Of a stretch of 64,000 nucleotides of DNA, positions 25,988-35,073 are shown in pieces. A program made the position numbers and the translations under genes. Within the stretch, counting starts at the first letter, position 1, and every line of letters starts with the position of its first letter. Origin of the DNA: JADFOI01 sp965218935. Lineage in GTDB: Bacteria; Acidobacteriota; UBA6911; RPQK01; JADFOI01. The notes beneath the pieces were generated by a model, which did not search any database, was not told where the DNA came from, and saw nothing but the letters and a program-made list of their open reading frames with translations. The stretch lies in the NCBI GenBank assembly GCA_965218935.1, contig CBDCMH010000007.1, positions 372,001 through 436,000 of the forward strand, read 5' to 3'.

Positions 25988-28621
25988 GTGATTAAATTGA
26001 AAAGATTTATACATTTGCTTTGTTTTGTAGGCTGTCTGGGAATGTTCGCCTCCAGTGTGCTCCATGCCGCCCCTCCCCTGGAGGTGCATCTTTCCTACAT
26101 CAAGAGTTTGTATTCCAACTTGAAGGAACCCGCCTTCTTTTTTGTTGACGAGAACTACGACACCGTCAAGGCCATGCAGGATGCCGTGAATGAAGCAGAG
26201 CGACACTATGCACTGGATTACGCAGGAAGTGAGCTGGGTACGGTGGTCGATGCTGCCATGGAAATACACATTCTCATGGCGGCCGCAGCAACGTATGTCG
26301 TTTATGAGGATCTCTACGAATATCACCTGGAAATTGCCTGCAACAGATATCGGGAACACTACGGTTACTATGGTGGGCAGTGTCAGCGGGTGATCCTGGA
26401 GTTGATGGAAGCGGATGCCCTCAACATCGGGGCCACCGTGAAAGAGATTTTTCTTCAACGGTCCACAGAATATGAAGCTTACAGAAATATGGGTGCTCGC
26501 GTTCAGTTTACTTTCGATCGTTCAGAATTTCTTTTCGGCCTCGATCAGTTCTCAATTACAGCGGTTCCCGCAGGAAATGCGCCTCCTCGTTCACAGCTCT
26601 TCGCGCGAGCCTTTGATCGCCAGCTTGCCGACCCGATTATAGAGAATTGGTACATCGAGTTTTCTCTGGAACAGGCTCGAGAAGAACAACTCGAGATTGA
26701 GGCTACGGATTACTTCGAAACCGCCCCCAATCAAAGGGGAAAGTCCAATTGGGTCAGGCAGCGCGCTACCCCTCGATACCAGGCGATGAAATCCGTTCCC
26801 GTTTCACTGATCATTCCCGAAGGGGTCTACTATGTTCACCCACGGGATACCAGGGTGAATCGTCCTCAACCCAATCTCGTGATCAGTGACCTGGTGCGGA
26901 GCAGCCGCTCGGTTCCCGAATACAGAATGAGAATGCTGAAATCGGGTGCCCGAGTCGAGGTCGTGCCCGTGGGCGGGGACTTCGAGCGGGAATTGAGTCT
27001 TTTCCCCAGTTATCAGTCCTTTGGGTTTAACATAGCCACAAACCCGCAAGCAGAGAGTCTTGAAGGCTCAGGGGGCGGGCGTTTTTTCCATCGTCTCGGA
27101 GATCATGTTGGCCTCCAGACCCAGGCCGAACTGGCCTTCCGTTCCCACCATACTTTCCTGGAGTTGGATCAAATTCCCTTGTCTCAGGGGTTCGTGGCAA
27201 GGGAAGACGGAGGTCTTACCAATTATAAGAGCACTGAATTCCAGTTGGATATTGGTCCGGTTTTCCACTTCGGGAATTTCCAGGTTGCTGCCATGGAGAG
27301 CCTCCGTTATATCAATCGCGACCAACTGGATCGTTCGGGTACTCTCGGCCAATTCTTTTTCAATTTCGGCTACGACTTTGAGCGGGGGCAGGTAGGATTT
27401 TATGTTACCCAGGGCAACATCGACGGATCGGTTGTCAAAGCCGTGCAGGTTGATCAGACCTTGGTGGAAGAGACTCTTCTGAAGGTCGTCAACCAAATTG
27501 GGGTTAATTTCCGGATGGGGCTCACTGAAGATTTGTCTTTGGAGGGCGCTTTCGGTTACTTGAATTCCGCCGTCCGTGATAGTGCTCCAGGGGGTGTGAT
27601 TCGTTACGCTGCACCACCGCTGTGGCGAAGGATGCAAGTCGTTGCTGAGTTCGGGTACAACGAGAGCTTTGTCGGTCCCCAGAATTCATGGCGATTCGGT
27701 GTGGGATTTCGATTTGATAACTGGATGAGCGGCCTCCTCCCCTTTAGGGCCGACGATCGGCCGGTACCCGTATTCGTACCCCGAGTTCGATATGAGTCGG
27801 TCACGCGGATCGTTCGGAGCGGCAATCAGGGTCCCACTACCAGTGCGGGTGCGGATCAAACGGGTGTAACACCCGGGCAGCTCGTGGTTCTTGACGGTAC
27901 GGGCTCCTCGGATCCTGAAGGAGACTCCATCGCTATTTACCGGTGGACCCAGATTGGAGGCGATCCGGTGACCCTGGAAAACGCTGACACAGCGACTCCG
28001 ACCTTCTTTGCCGAGAACAATCAAACCTATGTCTTTCAGCTCATCGTTGAAGATAGTCTGGGAGCGGCGAGCGCGCCGGATGTTGTCACCGTCGTCACGG
28101 TAGACGCTCAGCAACCTACCATCGTTTCCTTCACGGTGGACCAACCCCACATTCGTGTGGGTGAGTCCACGATGTTGAGGTGGGCGACGAACAACGCCGT
28201 AAGAATCCAAATTACCAACATTAACAACAGCAGTTCGCTCAATCCGGACCAGGGGGCGGTGAGCATTTCTCCAACAAGTACCACAACCTATACCCTGGTG
28301 GCCTACAACGTTGTTGACGAGAGTGTCATTGCCAGCGTGACGCTGACGGTCAACCCCTTGCTTCCGGTCATTCTCAGTTTTACAGCCCAGCCCCAGGCAG
28401 TTATCTCAGGTCAACAAACTTGTTTATCTTGGGATACTCAAGATGCCTCTCAAATCAGTTTGACCGACGAAAGATCCGGTCAACAGCAGTCCGTTTCCAG
28501 CCAAGCTACCAATTTCTGTGTCGACCTGGTTCTTTTTCCTACGACTTTCACCCTAACCGTATTAAACGATGCTGGAGAATCTTCTTCGGCCAGCGTAACC
28601 GTCACTTTTATAGGGTTCTGA
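25988..28621 (+). CDS. outer-membrane barrel protein with PKD/Ig-like C-terminus (cluster gene 3)
   Basis: 877 residues from a GTG start, with a signal peptide (about 1-27). Four zones can be seen: a helical, Tyr-rich N-domain (about 30-160) with a cysteine pair (IACNRYREHYGYYGGQCQR); a middle domain of unknown type (about 160-340); a beta-barrel-like region (about 345-600) of alternating strands such as GRFFHRLGDHVGLQTQAELA and WRFGVGFRFDNW; then a PKD/K319-type Ig domain (TSAGADQTGVTPGQLVVLDG, YRWTQIGGDPV) and two further Ig-like repeats (VSFTVDQPHIRVGESTMLRW; LSFTAQPQAVISGQQTCLSW). It probably sits in the outer membrane and displays the Ig-like array. No known family covers the whole chain. 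Confidence 0.65.
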   Translation: MIKLKRFIHLLCFVGCLGMFASSVLHAAPPLEVHLSYIKSLYSNLKEPAFFFVDENYDTVKAMQDAVNEAERHYALDYAGSELGTVVDAAMEIHILMAAAATYVVYEDLYEYHLEIACNRYREHYGYYGGQCQRVILELMEADALNIGATVKEIFLQRSTEYEAYRNMGARVQFTFDRSEFLFGLDQFSITAVPAGNAPPRSQLFARAFDRQLADPIIENWYIEFSLEQAREEQLEIEATDYFETAPNQRGKSNWVRQRATPRYQAMKSVPVSLIIPEGVYYVHPRDTRVNRPQPNLVISDLVRSSRSVPEYRMRMLKSGARVEVVPVGGDFERELSLFPSYQSFGFNIATNPQAESLEGSGGGRFFHRLGDHVGLQTQAELAFRSHHTFLELDQIPLSQGFVAREDGGLTNYKSTEFQLDIGPVFHFGNFQVAAMESLRYINRDQLDRSGTLGQFFFNFGYDFERGQVGFYVTQGNIDGSVVKAVQVDQTLVEETLLKVVNQIGVNFRMGLTEDLSLEGAFGYLNSAVRDSAPGGVIRYAAPPLWRRMQVVAEFGYNESFVGPQNSWRFGVGFRFDNWMSGLLPFRADDRPVPVFVPRVRYESVTRIVRSGNQGPTTSAGADQTGVTPGQLVVLDGTGSSDPEGDSIAIYRWTQIGGDPVTLENADTATPTFFAENNQTYVFQLIVEDSLGAASAPDVVTVVTVDAQQPTIVSFTVDQPHIRVGESTMLRWATNNAVRIQITNINNSSSLNPDQGAVSISPTSTTTYTLVAYNVVDESVIASVTLTVNPLLPVILSFTAQPQAVISGQQTCLSWDTQDASQISLTDERSGQQQSVSSQATNFCVDLVLFPTTFTLTVLNDAGESSSASVTVTFIGF

Positions 28622-28753
28622 CCTGGCACCTGCTCTGCCCACCCGGTGCCCCCACCGACCAGTCGATTCGTTCGTATTATGGATGTTTTGTTCCCATTGC
28701 TTCCTGCATAAGATTGTGCCAGACTAAGTCCAAAGATTCAGGAGGTCACCAAA

Positions 28754-29251
28754 ATGCCTACCCTTCGTCTATCCGTTAATGGTCAGGAGCACACGGTTGA
28801 AGGGGTCGACCCGTTGACGCCGCTGCTATGGGTGCTGCGCGACAGTCTCGGTCTCACAGGTACCAAGTTTGGCTGCGGTGGGGGGTTCTGCGGAGCCTGT
28901 GCCGTGCATCTTGATGGCAGCCCCGTTCGCTCCTGTTCGATTCTAGCCACGTCGGCAGCCGGCCGGAGGATCACTACGATCGAAGGTTTAGCGGGTGATG
29001 ACGGGTCACTCCACCCGCTTCAGGAGGCCTGGATCGAGCACGACGTACCTCAGTGCGGCTACTGTCAGGCCGGTCAGATCATGTCTGCTGCCGCCCTGTT
29101 AGAGAGGAATCCAATCCCAAGCGCCGCCGAGATCGATGCTGCCATGACAGGACTGTGCCGGTGCGGAACCTACAACCGTATCGCTCAAGCCATAAACAGT
29201 GCTGCCCAAAAAATGAGCAGCACATCCGTAAGGAAAGAGGGTGGGGCATGA
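28754..29251 (+). CDS. 2Fe-2S subunit of molybdenum hydroxylase (IorA type)
   Basis: 165 residues carrying two 2Fe-2S clusters: the plant-ferredoxin type with Cys41, 46, 49 and 61, and the all-helical type with Cys101, 104, 135 and 137 (PQCGYCQAGQ; GLCRCGTYNR). It relays electrons from the molybdenum subunit encoded just downstream, whose ATG overlaps its stop codon (ATGA). With no FAD subunit between them, the pair matches the isoquinoline 1-oxidoreductase/aldehyde-oxidase-like two-subunit type that uses cytochromes as acceptor. AGGAGG lies nine bases before the ATG. Confidence 0.92.
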   Translation: MPTLRLSVNGQEHTVEGVDPLTPLLWVLRDSLGLTGTKFGCGGGFCGACAVHLDGSPVRSCSILATSAAGRRITTIEGLAGDDGSLHPLQEAWIEHDVPQCGYCQAGQIMSAAALLERNPIPSAAEIDAAMTGLCRCGTYNRIAQAINSAAQKMSSTSVRKEGGA

Positions 29252-31500
29252 ACGACCAATATCTTCATGACGTGATCCGTGACGCGGAAGCTACCTTTGA
29301 GGCAGATTCGGAAACCAGGACTCAGGCCATCGGTCGACGTTCGTTTCTGAAGCTTACCGGATTGGCTGGCGGAGGACTGGCGCTTGCCTTTTACCTGGAG
29401 GGGGGAACCCAGGCCCTTAGCGCTCAGGCGGCCGGGGAATTTGCTCCCAACGGCTTCCTTCACATCTCTCCGGAGGGCTCGATTCTCATCTACTCGAAAA
29501 ACCCCGAGATCGGTCAGGGCATCAAGACGGCCTTTCCCATGATCATTGCCGAGGAGCTCGACGCCGACTGGGAAGATGTGCGTGTGGAACAGGCACCGAT
29601 TAATGAGGCGGTGTATGGCCGCCAGAGTGCCGGTGGTTCCCGGTCCATTCCCTCCAGCTGGGATCAGTTGCGCCAGGCTGGCGCCGTAGCCCGGGCCATG
29701 CTTGTTGCAGCCGCTGCGCAGGAATGGGGGGTTCCCGCTGGCGAGTGCCAGACGGAAAAAAGCACAGTCATCCATAGGCGGAGCGGACAGCGACTGGGGT
29801 ATGGTGAACTGGCCAACAAGGCGGCAGCGCTGCCCGTTCCAGACGCCAAATCACTAGTCCTGAAAAAGCGCGCAGACTACAAGCTTTTGGGCACGAGGGT
29901 GACCGGTGTGGATAATTACAAGCTCGTAACCGGACAACCGCTCTTTGGTATCGATCAGGTCGTACCCGACATGCTCTATGCTACCTATACCAAATGTCCG
30001 GCTCCCGGTGGTCGTGTCGGGCAGGCGAATCTGGACGAAATCCGTTCGCTTCCCGGGGTTAAGCACGCCTTTGTTCTTCAAGGTAACGGGCAGGTCACTG
30101 AGCTCAGGCTCGGTGTCGCCATTGTTGGGGATTCCACCTGGGCCGCCTTCAGCGCCAAGCGCAAGCTTCGTGTGACCTGGGATGAGGACGAGGCCGCCAA
30201 GGATAGCTGGAGCGGCGCCGTTCAGAAGGCACGGGAACTAGCGCAAGAAAGCGGCAGTGAGACCCTTGGCGAAACGGGAAGCATAGATGAAGCGTTGAAC
30301 AATGCCGCCGAAACGGTGGAAGCATTTTACACCTACCCCTTTCTCTCGCACGCGCCGTTGGAGCCGCAGAACTGCACGGCCTGGTACCGTGATGGGGCTA
30401 TGGACATCTGGGCTCCCACCCAAACGCCCCAACGAGGTCTGAGCAGTGTGGGCAAGATGCTCGATCTTTCCGAAGATCGCATCACCATTCACCAAACCCG
30501 AGTGGGAGGCGGTTTCGGTCGCCGTTTGATGAATGACTCCATGTGCGAAGCAGCGGCCATATCGAAACAAATAGGCGCACCGGTAAAGGTGCAGTGGACA
30601 CGCGAGGACGATATGGCCCACGACTTTTACCGGGTCGGGGGTTTCCATTCCTTCAAGGGTGCGGTGGATGATTCGGGCAAACTTTCCGCCTGGCAGGATC
30701 ACTTCGTGACTTTCTCCAGTAACGGACAAAGACCTGTCAGCGGGGGTAATATCACGGCCAGTGAGTTCCCTTTGCCTTTGGTCGCGAATTCGCGGCTGAC
30801 CCAAACCCTGTTGCCACTGTTGACGCCCTGTGGTCCGTGGCGGGCGCCGCGTTCCAACGGAATCGCTTTCGCTGTGCAGAGCTTTTTGAACGAACTGGCG
30901 GTGGCGGCTGGACGTGACCACCTTGAATTCCTGCTCGAAGTGATGGGTAGGCCCCGGTGGCTGGATCCCGGAAACAGTCGCGCGCTGAATACCGGTCGGG
31001 CCGCTGATGTGATTCGTCTGGCTGCTGTGAAGGCCGGCTGGGGAAAATCACTCCCTGAGGGCCGGGGACTGGGGTTGGCTTTCCATTTCAGTCACGCCGG
31101 CCATTTTGCCGAAGTTGCCGAGGTGAGTGTAGAGGACAACAAAAAGCTGACCGTACATAACGTCACCGTGGCTGCTGATGTGGGTCCGATTGTCAATCTC
31201 AGTGGCGCCGAGAATCAATGCCAGGGGGCGGTAATCGACGGCTTCAGCACCATGCTGGGTCTGGAGGTTTCCATTGAGAATGGTCGCGTGCAGGAGTCCA
31301 ATTTCGACCGGTATCCACTCCTGCCGCTGGCCCATGCTCCGAGGGTTGAAGTTCACTTCATCCAAAGCGATTTTCCGCCAACGGGCTTGGGCGAACCTGC
31401 TCTTCCACCGGCGGCTCCGGCCATCTGCAACGCCATCTTTGCCGCTTCCGGTCATCGGGTGCGAGAGCTTCCGCTGAGCAGGGAAGGGTTTTCTGTATAG
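29248..31500 (+). CDS. molybdopterin subunit of molybdenum hydroxylase (IorB type)
   Basis: A 750-residue catalytic subunit. The N-terminus carries a twin-arginine signal (Arg30-Arg31, GRRSFLKLTGLAGGGLAL), so the folded, cofactor-loaded pair is exported by Tat. Molybdenum-site motifs include GQGIKTAF, the GGGFGRR loop (VGGGFGRRLMND), PWRAPRSNG and the C-terminal GLGEPALPP with the catalytic glutamate. The overall order matches isoquinoline 1-oxidoreductase beta subunits, which hydroxylate aromatic heterocycles or oxidise aldehydes; the substrate here is unknown. Start at ATG 29248, overlapping the small subunit. The TAG stop lies inside the arm of a dispersed palindromic repeat. Confidence 0.9.
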   Translation: MNDQYLHDVIRDAEATFEADSETRTQAIGRRSFLKLTGLAGGGLALAFYLEGGTQALSAQAAGEFAPNGFLHISPEGSILIYSKNPEIGQGIKTAFPMIIAEELDADWEDVRVEQAPINEAVYGRQSAGGSRSIPSSWDQLRQAGAVARAMLVAAAAQEWGVPAGECQTEKSTVIHRRSGQRLGYGELANKAAALPVPDAKSLVLKKRADYKLLGTRVTGVDNYKLVTGQPLFGIDQVVPDMLYATYTKCPAPGGRVGQANLDEIRSLPGVKHAFVLQGNGQVTELRLGVAIVGDSTWAAFSAKRKLRVTWDEDEAAKDSWSGAVQKARELAQESGSETLGETGSIDEALNNAAETVEAFYTYPFLSHAPLEPQNCTAWYRDGAMDIWAPTQTPQRGLSSVGKMLDLSEDRITIHQTRVGGGFGRRLMNDSMCEAAAISKQIGAPVKVQWTREDDMAHDFYRVGGFHSFKGAVDDSGKLSAWQDHFVTFSSNGQRPVSGGNITASEFPLPLVANSRLTQTLLPLLTPCGPWRAPRSNGIAFAVQSFLNELAVAAGRDHLEFLLEVMGRPRWLDPGNSRALNTGRAADVIRLAAVKAGWGKSLPEGRGLGLAFHFSHAGHFAEVAEVSVEDNKKLTVHNVTVAADVGPIVNLSGAENQCQGAVIDGFSTMLGLEVSIENGRVQESNFDRYPLLPLAHAPRVEVHFIQSDFPPTGLGEPALPPAAPAICNAIFAASGHRVRELPLSREGFSV

Positions 31501-31679
31501 TCGGGACTATTCATAAGTTCTCTACTGCAGCAGCGAAAGCATCCACCCTGACTACGTTCCACTCGGTCGGCCTCCTCAACGTACTGCAGAGAGTACGTTT
31601 GCGGGGGCCTCTTTCGCGCGCCTTGTCAGGTCGGCCCTTTCCCCGCTTCGTAACGAGAACCTATGAATAATCCCGACTA
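31498..31679. repeat. 182-bp palindromic dispersed element with 25-bp arms
   Basis: Left arm 31498-31522 and right arm 31655-31679 are reverse complements at 23 of 25 positions (left arm starts TAGTCGGGACTATTCATAAG). Related arms or short versions occur at 4455-4495, 35922-35962, 46519-46578 and 63091-63111. Both this element and the one at 46519 continue from the left arm with TCTACTGCAG. It encodes no protein. This looks like a MITE/REP-type family; its first three bases are the stop codon of the IorB gene. Confidence 0.75.
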
Positions 31680-31723
31680 GCCGGGACTAGGTGAATCCAG
31701 ATTTCCGTCCTGCAGGAGCGTCT

Positions 31724-32392
31724 CTACCCCTGCTCTGCCGCCTCCTGCAAAACCTTGTGCTCCTTGTGATGGGCACGCGCATCGGAGACGATTTTTAGTA
31801 CGATCAACAAGACCAGCGCCAGGACGGGAGCTCCCAGGGCAAGGATCAGCCATCCCCCGAAAATAATGGTGACGTGCATCAGGATGATCCGCCCATAGGG
31901 GGCCATCATCTGTTTTTCCGGCGTGGAACGGCGAAACTCCTTTTTCCCAATGAAGTTGTAAAAAAAGGAGATTCCGTGACTCAGGCAAACACCCAAAAAT
32001 GCCGGCCAGACACTCATGATGTGAGAAATCATGAGATCTGCAGGAGGGAACAACCCTGAGAACCTCCCACCGTAAGAAGACATCTCATCGGGCGAGAAGA
32101 GAGCGAAGATAAAGATCAGGTGTCCGGACATGAAAGCGCCATAGTGGATGACAAAAAAAGGCACCATGATGATGCTCAGGATATTTGCCACCATCACCAT
32201 CTTGAAGATGTTATAAAAACCAATGACAGCACTCTCCAGCCAGAAACAAAACATGATAGTGAATAGGCTCCAGTCAAAGAACAGGATTCCAACCAGTGGC
32301 ACCAGATTGGCCACGATCAGTACAATGGAGGTAGGAGATTTTACTGCTTGAATGTAGCTGGGCTGTGATGGCTTATCGGCTGGATTTTCCAA
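31724..32392 (-). CDS. DUF6498-like polytopic membrane protein
   Basis: 222 residues with about six membrane segments and a polar C-terminus. The start of the hydrophobic core, NLVPLVGILFFDWSLFTIMF, then CFWLESAVIGFYNIFKM, matches the DUF6498 family, whose function is unknown. The start is TTG at 32392, four bases after the stop of the deacetylase-fold gene, so the two are probably translated together and may act in one process. No catalytic residues are evident. Confidence 0.7.
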   Translation of the reverse strand: MENPADKPSQPSYIQAVKSPTSIVLIVANLVPLVGILFFDWSLFTIMFCFWLESAVIGFYNIFKMVMVANILSIIMVPFFVIHYGAFMSGHLIFIFALFSPDEMSSYGGRFSGLFPPADLMISHIMSVWPAFLGVCLSHGISFFYNFIGKKEFRRSTPEKQMMAPYGRIILMHVTIIFGGWLILALGAPVLALVLLIVLKIVSDARAHHKEHKVLQEAAEQG

Positions 32393-32396
32393 CGTC

Positions 32397-33197
32397 CTAA
32401 CCCGGGCCTCTCCCTCTCAACATATCGTAGGTCTCTGATAATCGGTGGGCGACCCGATCCAGGCGATATCTTCGGATGTATCTCCAGCTCTTCTTGTCCT
32501 TAAAGAAGAGGTAGGTCTGGGAGATCTTGGTCAGGAAGATGTTAAAGTCGTCATCATCCACTTGAATCCTTCCCACTGAATAAAGATCCGGTCTTCTGTT
32601 GGTTGGGCACTGGGTGAAAAAAGCCCTGTAGCCCTCGGAAATCAAAAGCTCACGAATCTTACGGTTTGGAACCCCTTCCTTAACGCCAAAATAGCGGATC
32701 TCTGTTCCTAACTGGTCCTCCAGCATCTTCTTGTAGGTCGTGATGTGCTCTCGAACCGACTCTTCGGGAAGGTCATTGATGTTCCAATTGTCATCCTCAT
32801 AGGCGCCGATGGTGACATTGTGGTTGAGCAGCTCCTTGAGGGCACTCCAGGAGAGATAGGATACGCTTTTGCCTTTGATCTCTCTCGACGCGCCGACTCG
32901 TAGAGGGGAGATCAGCACCGTGGCTGGGCAGCGGTATTGGGAGAGGAGGGGAAGGGCGTGATCCTGAAAGTCCTGATATCCATTGTCGAAGGTGAGGGAA
33001 ATCGGACGTCCGCTAGCCATGCTCTTTTTCCCCTCCATCGCATCCAGTGCATCATCTATGGACAGGAGTTGGAAATCGTTGGTGGCGAAATGCTCGAGCT
33101 GTTTCTTGAAGGCATGAAGGGGAAGCCACAGCCGGTAAACTTCGGGTGTCGGGCTCACATTCTGATACTGGATGATGGAGAGCTCCTTCAGTCTCAT
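32397..33197 (-). CDS. polysaccharide-deacetylase-fold protein, probably not a canonical enzyme
   Basis: 266 residues with the NodB/CE4 fold. The first strand motif reads SLTFDNGYQDF (D71-N72), where active enzymes have TFDDG; the second Asp is a metal ligand and is Asn here. The usual metal-binding HxxxH motif is replaced by TIGAYEDDNW (about 129-138), so two or three metal ligands are missing. Other fold features remain (HALPLLSQYRCPATVLIS). It may be a binding protein or use a different chemistry. No signal peptide is visible. Paired with the DUF6498 membrane protein downstream. Confidence 0.7.
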   Translation of the reverse strand: MRLKELSIIQYQNVSPTPEVYRLWLPLHAFKKQLEHFATNDFQLLSIDDALDAMEGKKSMASGRPISLTFDNGYQDFQDHALPLLSQYRCPATVLISPLRVGASREIKGKSVSYLSWSALKELLNHNVTIGAYEDDNWNINDLPEESVREHITTYKKMLEDQLGTEIRYFGVKEGVPNRKIRELLISEGYRAFFTQCPTNRRPDLYSVGRIQVDDDDFNIFLTKISQTYLFFKDKKSWRYIRRYRLDRVAHRLSETYDMLRGRGPG

Positions 33198-33331
33198 GGG
33201 CGATCGCGAATGTACACTGCCTGTTTTTCAGGAGCGAGCATGCTCCGGAACAGGCAGGATAGCACAGGGGGGTGGTATGCCAGAGAAGAGGACGGGGTGC
33301 AAAGAGCAGATCAGTACCCGATTCGCGCTTG

Positions 33332-34138
33332 TCAGCTGCCCGCCTGCTTGAGAGTTCTGTCTAGGAATACAACCGTCTTTTGCCAGGCATCATCTGTCTT
33401 TTCAGGATCGTGTCCTGGATTTGAGGGGTTGGCAAAAGCATGGGGGACATCTTCGTAGACGTGAATTTCATTTTCGATTCCCAGTTGATTCAATGCTGCT
33501 TCAAATTGGTGGACAGAATCGAGGGAAACGACCGTATCCTGGTCCGCAAAAATTCCCAGTACAGGCCATTTTATGGCGGAGAGGCTTTCTGCATCGGTTT
33601 CCAGGCTTCCATAGTAGATGACCGTTGCTGCCAGGTTCTCATTCAGTGAGAGCTGCAGTGACATTTGTCCCCCAAAGCACCAGCCGATAGATGCAATGGC
33701 GTCTTCCAGGACAAAGTCGCTTTCCCTCAAAAAGGAGACGGCGCTTTTCATATTCTCTATCGCTCCAGGCATATTCTGCCTGATCTGAGAAGTGTAATCC
33801 CCTGCCTCCTGAGGCGTAGAGGCCACTTTTCCACCGTATAAATCAACCGCCAAAACCACATATTCTTCTGCGGCAAGGTCACGTGCCATCTCCTGAATGT
33901 TCTCGTTTAATCCCCACCATTCATGAATCATGACTGCGGCCGGGAATTGGCCCTCTCGGCTGGGCCTGACCAAATATCCTCGGTGTCCGTCGCCAAAATT
34001 CACCCACTCGGTCCGCACACTCCGCTCCTCGGTTTCCTGAGAGACTTCATCTCCCGGTTCTTCAGCGGATTCCGAATCGGAAGAAGCTCCGCATGACGAA
34101 ATACTCAATATCAGGGCCAGAAAAAATACGTGCTTCAT
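33332..34138 (-). CDS. dienelactone hydrolase family lipoprotein
   Basis: 268 residues. The lipobox SISSC (cysteine about residue 17) makes it a lipoprotein, followed by an acidic linker (SDSESAEEPGDEVSQETEE). The hydrolase domain shows IHEWWGLNENIQEMARDLA, the nucleophile elbow GWCFGGQ with cysteine as in dienelactone hydrolases, an acid residue in FADQDTVVS and the histidine in VPHAFANPS; all three of the Cys-Asp-His triad are present. Dienelactone hydrolases open lactone rings, but most family members have unknown substrates and are cytoplasmic, so the lipoprotein location is notable. AAGGAAAC precedes the ATG. Confidence 0.88.
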   Translation of the reverse strand: MKHVFFLALILSISSCGASSDSESAEEPGDEVSQETEERSVRTEWVNFGDGHRGYLVRPSREGQFPAAVMIHEWWGLNENIQEMARDLAAEEYVVLAVDLYGGKVASTPQEAGDYTSQIRQNMPGAIENMKSAVSFLRESDFVLEDAIASIGWCFGGQMSLQLSLNENLAATVIYYGSLETDAESLSAIKWPVLGIFADQDTVVSLDSVHQFEAALNQLGIENEIHVYEDVPHAFANPSNPGHDPEKTDDAWQKTVVFLDRTLKQAGS

Positions 34139-34529
34139 TTTAGTTTCCTTCTACTGTTCAATTCTTAGATGGAAGTCCGTCTGCCGCCTGACTCTGAGTA
34201 GAGGGTAGACTGTCCGGGGGGCAAAGGCAATGCATGCATGGGTGCCATTGTGAATTTGTGCTGCCCTATGTCGTTTCTCCCTTCTTTCTTTTTTCCCTTT
34301 TTCTTTTCTCTTTGCGAAGCGTTGATGTAAACCTTAGTTGACGTTTTCTTCAGCAGTCTTTCTAAACCTTTTCAACACTCTCCACATAAGCTCCTGTCGA
34401 TAAATAGTTTTTGGTCCTCTATTCCTTTTTGAAAATTTCATCAGACTTTGGCACAGGACTTGCTCCACATGATCAAACCCAAACTCTTCTTGAGGATGAG
34501 GGAAGATTTCTCAATCCAGCGGAGGTGTC
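34139..34529 (+). other. 391-bp intergenic region with pyrimidine tract
   Basis: Between the divergent hydrolase lipoprotein and PilZ genes. It holds a strong C/T-only run (about 34276-34312) and a TTGACG at about 34338 that could be part of a promoter toward the PilZ gene. I see no open reading frame I would support and no clear hairpin. Confidence 0.4.
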
Positions 34530-35045
34530 ATGTCCTTGCAGTGCCCGAAGTGTGGTAAGAAAGGTGCGAATCGCCTTCATCGAGGCGGAGTGTTTGAGCA
34601 CCTGCTAAGTTTCGTCTACATCTATCCCTATCGGTGCCGAGCCTGTTGGCGGCGTTTCAGAGCACTCCAGTGGGGGACCCGCTACGTGAGGACACAGGCG
34701 AATCGCCGCAGCCACAGGCGCTTCCAAACCCACCTTCCCGTCGTGTTTTCATGCGGAGAAACACACGGCGAGGGTGTTGTGACCAACATTGCTATGGGCG
34801 GCTGCCGATTGAAAACCGACGTGAAGCTGATCGAGGATACTCCCCTGGAACTCAAGCTGCAGGTGCCTGGAAGCGAAACCGAGATTCGGGTGTGCAGAGC
34901 AAGCGTCCGACCGGTTGAGAAATTCTTCGCCGGTCTGAGCTTCGCAAGATTGGCTGGAGCCGAGAAAAAGCGACTGCGCCGCTTCCTGGTCCAGTTGATG
35001 ACGAGCAAATCCACAGGCTTAACCTGCCTGGAAAATCCTTTTTGA
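34530..35045 (+). CDS. zinc-ribbon plus PilZ domain protein
   Basis: 171 residues. The N-terminus has two CxxC pairs (CPKCGKKG at about 5-8 and CRACWRRF at about 37-40), a likely zinc ribbon, linked by a hydrophobic stretch (VFEHLLSFVYIYPYR). The PilZ domain follows with the c-di-GMP-binding basic start RRSHRRFQTHLPVVF and the second motif NIAMGGCRL in place of the common D/NxSxxG. It probably binds c-di-GMP and a protein or nucleic acid through the ribbon. GGAGGTGTC directly precedes the ATG. The next gene starts 28 bases after its stop. Confidence 0.82.
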   Translation: MSLQCPKCGKKGANRLHRGGVFEHLLSFVYIYPYRCRACWRRFRALQWGTRYVRTQANRRSHRRFQTHLPVVFSCGETHGEGVVTNIAMGGCRLKTDVKLIEDTPLELKLQVPGSETEIRVCRASVRPVEKFFAGLSFARLAGAEKKRLRRFLVQLMTSKSTGLTCLENPF

Positions 35046-35073
35046 GGTTGGACCCCGAAATCCACTTTAAAAA

